DNA of 7,387 nt, taken from positions 934,749 through 942,135 of the forward strand of contig CP070709.1 of NCBI GenBank assembly GCA_020350305.1, in the 5' to 3' direction. A program made the translations under genes and the position numbers. Positions 4,443-7,387 of this stretch are shown one piece after another. Under the pieces are notes generated by a model. The model was not told the origin of the DNA and made no database searches. It saw nothing but the letters and a program-made list of their open reading frames with translations. The DNA is from Candidatus Bathyarchaeota archaeon. GTDB taxonomy: Archaea > Thermoproteota > Bathyarchaeia > Bathyarchaeales > Bathyarchaeaceae. How positions within the stretch are numbered: position 1 is the first letter of the stretch; every line of letters starts with the position of its first letter.

Positions 4443-5714
4443 TCATCTCTCACGCTCTTCAACATCCTGTTTCAAAAGAAGAAAAGCATTAGATGGAACA
4501 TCATGATACACAACAAGATTTGGTCCAATCCAGCTGTCTTGACCAACTTTTATCCCGGGCATTAACAATGCGTTGATTCCTGTTTTAACACCATCTCCTA
4601 AGAAAACCCCTAGCTTTGTCCTTTCACTGTCAACAATTTCATCTTTCACCGTCATCTTTATCGTCTTGCCATCCAACCGATAATTCGCGACGATGGACCC
4701 GGCCCCTAGGTTACAATCCCTGCCAATAACGCTGTCACCAACATAGGAGAGGTGCCTAATCCGCGTTTCATCCATAATCACACTGTTTTTCATTTCGCAG
4801 CCATTCCCTATCTTAACATTTTTGCCAATACTTGTGTACGGCCGGATGAAACAGTTCGGGCCGATGTCGCAATCTTCACCGATGAAAACGGGTCCCTGAA
4901 TGTAAGCTCCTGAGCGAACTCGCGCTCTCTCAGCCACGCTCACAAGACCAATAAGATGCGCTCCGTCTTCGATTTGGCCGTTATTTGTGGACTCCATTCG
5001 GTTAAGAGCTCGTCTATTTGCCTCGAGTAAATCCCAGGGTCTTCCAACGTCGAGCCATTCTTCGCTAGAAACTTGAACGGCAAGCACCGACTGTTTCTCT
5101 TGTGTAAAAAGACGAAGCGAGTCTGCTATCTCACGTTCGCCACGCGAGGATGAACTCGTTTGTTCAATCTTTTGAAAGATTTCAGTTGAGAGAACATAAA
5201 TGCCGGCGTTTGCCAGATTGGTTGGCGCCTTCGCCAGGCTAGGTTTTTCAACAATGTCAGTTATGTAGGAGCCGTCAAGCTTTACTATGCCATATTGTTC
5301 AGGATGCTTAACAGGGGCTACAGCCATGGTTGCAGCGGGCTTCTCTTTCTCATGAGAACGAACAACTTGTTTAATAGCGTCAGGCGTAGTGAAGAGATCG
5401 CCGTAGATCAGCAAGAAATCCTCGGTTACGTAATCCTTTGCAAGACCAGTTGCATCCGCAGTGCCTCGCACTCCAGCTTGTAACGCGTATTCAAGCTTCA
5501 TTCCAAATTTTGAGCCATCATCAAAGAATTGCTTAATTCGATCAGCCATGTAGTAGACGATGATTAACGCTTCGTCCACACCCGTAGCTTTTACTGAAGA
5601 AAGGAGGTGTTCTAAAAGAGGTTTCCCGCCGACGGGGATAAGATGTTTGGGTCGAGTAGAAGTGAGTGGGCGAAGTCGAATTCCCTCGCCTGCAGCTAGA
5701 ATAACTGCTTTCAT
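4443..5714 (-). CDS. glmU: Bifunctional sugar-1-phosphate nucleotidylyltransferase/acetyltransferase (archaeal GlmU type)
   Basis: A 423-residue two-domain enzyme. Residues 1 to about 235 form the nucleotidyltransferase domain: the signature LAAGEGIRLRPLTSTRPKHL (7-26) binds nucleotide and holds the catalytic Arg/Lys residues, YGD (104-106) gives the metal-binding Asp, and VEKP (155-158) and WLDVGRPWDLL (220-230) are also typical. Residues about 250-410 form a left-handed beta-helix of hexapeptide repeats (IGEDCDIGPNCFI, IGKNVKIGNGCEM). The block HLSYVGDSVIG (321-331) and ANYRLDGK (343-350) matches the acetyltransferase site of Sulfolobus ST0452-like enzymes, with His321, Tyr324 and Asn344 the likely catalytic or binding residues. 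The enzyme should acetylate glucosamine-1-phosphate (possibly galactosamine-1-phosphate) and transfer UMP or dTMP, giving UDP-GlcNAc or a related sugar. It is cytosolic. Its ATG overlaps the mutase stop as ATGA, with GAGATGAT as a weak ribosome site. Exact sugar and nucleotide choice cannot be read from sequence. Confidence 0.92.
   Translation of the reverse strand: MKAVILAAGEGIRLRPLTSTRPKHLIPVGGKPLLEHLLSSVKATGVDEALIIVYYMADRIKQFFDDGSKFGMKLEYALQAGVRGTADATGLAKDYVTEDFLLIYGDLFTTPDAIKQVVRSHEKEKPAATMAVAPVKHPEQYGIVKLDGSYITDIVEKPSLAKAPTNLANAGIYVLSTEIFQKIEQTSSSSRGEREIADSLRLFTQEKQSVLAVQVSSEEWLDVGRPWDLLEANRRALNRMESTNNGQIEDGAHLIGLVSVAERARVRSGAYIQGPVFIGEDCDIGPNCFIRPYTSIGKNVKIGNGCEMKNSVIMDETRIRHLSYVGDSVIGRDCNLGAGSIVANYRLDGKTIKMTVKDEIVDSERTKLGVFLGDGVKTGINALLMPGIKVGQDSWIGPNLVVYHDVPSNAFLLLKQDVEERER
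5711..5714 (-). other. ATGA stop/start overlap coupling mutase and nucleotidylyltransferase
   Basis: The mutase stop TGA (5713-5711) shares bases with the downstream ATG (5714-5712). Ribosomes finishing the first gene can restart on the second, which supports one transcript and balanced output of consecutive pathway enzymes. Confidence 0.85.
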
Positions 5715-7081
5715 TTAATCATCTCGCTAACTATCCTCTTGGCTGGCTTCACACATTGTTGCATAATCTCTTCTGCTTCCTTTATTGATTCTGCTTGCGC
5801 AGTGAGCCGAATTAGAGGTTCTGTGCCTGATTGTCTTATCAAAATCCGTCCATCTCTTAAAGCTAAACAAATCCCGTTGATAGTCGATTCTTCTTTGATT
5901 TCAGGAAAAAGGGACGGCAAGAGCTTCTCAATTTTCTCCATAACCCTAGATTTGATCTCGTTGGAGCATGCTACGTTTTTCCTTAGCACATGGTATTGAG
6001 GAGCTTCAGAGACGAATGAAGATAGAGTTGTACCCTCCTCCTCTAACGTTTTGAGTAAAAGAACAGAAGACAAGATGCCGTCTGGGCAAAAATGGTGCTG
6101 AGGATGAATCCAAGCGCCACATGGTTCGCCACCAAAAATTGCTCCATGCTGCTTTATAGCAGCCACAACATCCACATCACCAACCTTTGTCCTCACAACT
6201 TTTCCGTTATGTGACTCTACCATTTTTTCGAAACACATGGAGGCTTCCACCGTAGTAACCACCGTTCCGCCCTTATGCTTCTTCACCACGTGAGAAGCAT
6301 ACGCCGCTAAAATTTGGTCAAGAGGGGTCAACGTCCCATTTTCATCAACGGCCACCATTCTGTCACCATCCCCATCATAAGCAATTCCGAGGTCAGCGTT
6401 CAATTGCTCTACTATCCGACACAGTGGTTGCAGGGATTTCGCTTCTGGCGCTGGGCTTCTGGCGGGAAAGAAACCATCAGGCTGAGCGTTTATGGCGGTC
6501 ACTTTGCATCCCAGCATACGAAAGATTTTTGGCGCAATTTGGCAGGCAGCTCCGCAACCTGGATCAAGCGCAATTCGCCATTTCTTTTCAAGCTTCACGG
6601 TTTTACGAACGGCTTCTATGTAACGGTTAGTTTCGTCTAGAAATGTTGGTGCTCCAATGTTTTGCCAAAGTGCTCTTTTGTAACGCTTGTTGGCTACGAT
6701 GCTTTCAATCTGGTTTTGTTGTTTCTCGTCGTATGCCATGCTGTCCGCGTTGAAAAGTTTGATTCCGTTGTATTCAGGTGGGTTATGGGAGGCCGTGATC
6801 ATAACTCCTGCGTCTGCCTTGGTTTCTTTCGTGATGAAGGCTAGTACTGGTGTGGGGGTTAATCCTACCCTGTGAACGGTTGAGCCTCCTGCTAAGAGTC
6901 CTGAAATGAGAGAGTGTTCCAAAAAGGGAGAGGAAACGCGCGTATCGTGGCCTACTACAATTCTTCCAGAGTTGGTGTACGTTGCCAACGCCAAGCCGAC
7001 GTTCACAGCCAGCGTGGGGGTCATATCTACGTTAACGATGCCACGAATTCCTGAGGTGCCGAAGAGCTTCTGTTCCACCAT
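5711..7081 (-). CDS. glmM: Phosphoglucosamine mutase / phosphohexomutase (archaeal GlmM type)
   Basis: A 456-residue alpha-D-phosphohexomutase, full length for archaeal GlmM/ManB enzymes (about 450). All four domain signatures are present: the N-terminal LFGTSGIRG (6-14); the phosphoserine loop TASHNPPEYNGIKLF with Ser98 as the phosphorylated residue; the metal loop DGDGDR (236-241); the sugar-binding GGEPCGAW (317-324); and the phosphate-binding RQSGTEPLIRL (416-426). It is expected to interconvert glucosamine-6-phosphate and glucosamine-1-phosphate in the cytoplasm; archaeal relatives often also accept glucose or mannose phosphates. GEP with Cys next to it rather than GEQSGH-like residues keeps substrate choice open. 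ATG 7081 is the best start: LFGTSGIRG follows five residues later as in the family, and an in-frame TAA lies at 7142-7144 with no other ATG between. No strong Shine-Dalgarno site is seen, so translation may rely on a short or weak leader. It heads the operon with the nucleotidylyltransferase gene. Confidence 0.94.
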   Translation of the reverse strand: MVEQKLFGTSGIRGIVNVDMTPTLAVNVGLALATYTNSGRIVVGHDTRVSSPFLEHSLISGLLAGGSTVHRVGLTPTPVLAFITKETKADAGVMITASHNPPEYNGIKLFNADSMAYDEKQQNQIESIVANKRYKRALWQNIGAPTFLDETNRYIEAVRKTVKLEKKWRIALDPGCGAACQIAPKIFRMLGCKVTAINAQPDGFFPARSPAPEAKSLQPLCRIVEQLNADLGIAYDGDGDRMVAVDENGTLTPLDQILAAYASHVVKKHKGGTVVTTVEASMCFEKMVESHNGKVVRTKVGDVDVVAAIKQHGAIFGGEPCGAWIHPQHHFCPDGILSSVLLLKTLEEEGTTLSSFVSEAPQYHVLRKNVACSNEIKSRVMEKIEKLLPSLFPEIKEESTINGICLALRDGRILIRQSGTEPLIRLTAQAESIKEAEEIMQQCVKPAKRIVSEMIK

Positions 7082-7130
7082 TCTTGCCAGACTCTGAAAG
7101 TCAAGTGTTGTTAACTTGTAACCTACCGCA

Positions 7131-7142
7131 TTTATGTAAGAT
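7131..7142 (-). promoter_or_regulatory. Putative promoter of the glmM-glmU operon
   Basis: CTTACATAAA on the minus strand (7140-7131) is TATA-like and about 54 bases before the ATG. A second A/T-rich candidate, AATAATTAAAG, lies at about 7146-7156. Which is used cannot be settled by eye. Confidence 0.4.
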
Positions 7143-7195
7143 TAGCTTTAATTATTTACTATAAACGGGTTGAAAAGACGCAACTTCCGAAACCC

Positions 7196-7205
7196 TTGCA
7201 TGCAA
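7196..7205. repeat. Perfect palindrome TTGCATGCAA
   Basis: This is a 10-base perfect palindrome in the middle of the divergent intergenic region. Its core TGCATGCA equals that of the two repeats flanking the exporter gene. It is symmetric, as dimeric DNA-binding regulators prefer, and lies upstream of both flanking promoters. Confidence 0.5.
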
Positions 7206-7311
7206 GAAACACCAGAAACAAAACTATGCGCGTGCGTAATAAGGATCAGTAGATGTTCTTTCCTATGATACGCTTTAGCCTGTTTGTTGAATGCACTAAA
7301 TGAGTAAGCAT

Positions 7312-7320
7312 CCTTAAAAG
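7312..7320 (+). promoter_or_regulatory. Putative TATA box of the truncated right-end gene
   Basis: CCTTAAAAG lies about 43 bases before the ATG at 7359. The predicted leader would be about 17 bases and just include GGCGAGG (7344-7350), which can serve as the ribosome site. Confidence 0.45.
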
Positions 7321-7358
7321 AATGTTTACCTATAACGGAAAAAGGCGAGGACGTAACC

Positions 7359-7387
7359 ATGAAGAAAAAGGTGGCATATATCTGTAT
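7359..7387 (+). CDS. Start of a gene cut by the window end, product unknown
   Basis: Nine codons are visible (MKKKVAYIC) plus two bases. The start is supported by GGCGAGG eight bases upstream and a TATA-like element at the proper distance. A Lys-rich start followed by a hydrophobic VAYI strand would suit the first beta strand of a Rossmann-like or glycosyltransferase fold, but this is too little to name a family. It is divergent from the glmM-glmU operon. Confidence 0.5.

Larger units (their letters stand above)
7082..7358. other. Divergent intergenic region
   Basis: This 277-base region separates the minus-strand operon from a plus-strand gene start. It contains a promoter for each side, the palindrome at 7196-7205, and otherwise no RNA or repeat that I recognise. 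An open minus-strand frame across 7148-7360 gives an unfamiliar 70-residue product with no ribosome site and is not called. Confidence 0.6.

Noticed and set aside
6314..6640. Plus-strand frames opposite the mutase gene
   Set aside because: They are antisense shadows of a well-conserved phosphohexomutase with all catalytic motifs intact.
7148..7360. Minus-strand 70-codon frame in the right intergenic region
   Set aside because: No Shine-Dalgarno site, no recognisable motif, and it covers the promoter of the plus-strand gene at 7359.
1..7387. CRISPR array, insertion sequence, integrase attachment site or replication origin
   Set aside because: No regularly spaced repeats, no transposase or integrase motifs, no long terminal inverted repeats and no cluster of origin-type boxes were seen.

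Overview
The window reads as chromosomal DNA from an archaeon. The evidence is an archaeal-type Sm-like (Lsm) RNA-binding protein, a PAC2-family proteasome-assembly chaperone homologue, an archaeal fused sugar-1-phosphate nucleotidylyltransferase/acetyltransferase next to an archaeal phosphoglucosamine/phosphomannomutase, TATA-like elements about 40-55 bases before several starts, and two starts (one certain, one possible) at TTG. A Thermoproteota lineage such as Bathyarchaeia is my best guess, but that is inference from protein flavour only.

Layout, left to right. A PAC2-family gene (79-831, +) meets an Lsm gene (828-1250, -) tail to tail, with the two stop codons overlapping. About 410 bases (1251-1662) follow that hold no convincing gene: a promoter for the Lsm gene, three perfect hairpins and one doubtful 44-codon frame. 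Next is a thiolase-fold condensing enzyme (1663-2778, -) resembling type III polyketide synthases and 3-ketoacyl-CoA synthases. It is divergent from a bacterial-looking DHA3-type major facilitator exporter (2995-4368, +), and the two share a 216-base promoter region. The exporter gene is bracketed by copies of TGCATGCATG.

The right half is a two-gene operon on the minus strand, mutase (5711-7081) then bifunctional nucleotidylyltransferase/acetyltransferase (4443-5714), joined by an ATGA overlap. Together they should carry out the last steps toward UDP-N-acetylglucosamine or a similar nucleotide sugar: hexosamine-6-phosphate to hexosamine-1-phosphate, N-acetylation, then nucleotide transfer. 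A 277-base divergent intergenic region (7082-7358) separates this operon from the first nine codons of a + strand gene cut off by the window end.

No CRISPR array, transposase, tRNA or rRNA was found. The most interesting items are the condensing enzyme/exporter pair, the intergenic TGCATGCA motif that occurs exactly three times, and the hairpin-rich stretch 1375-1548. None of these is strong enough to call a new system.
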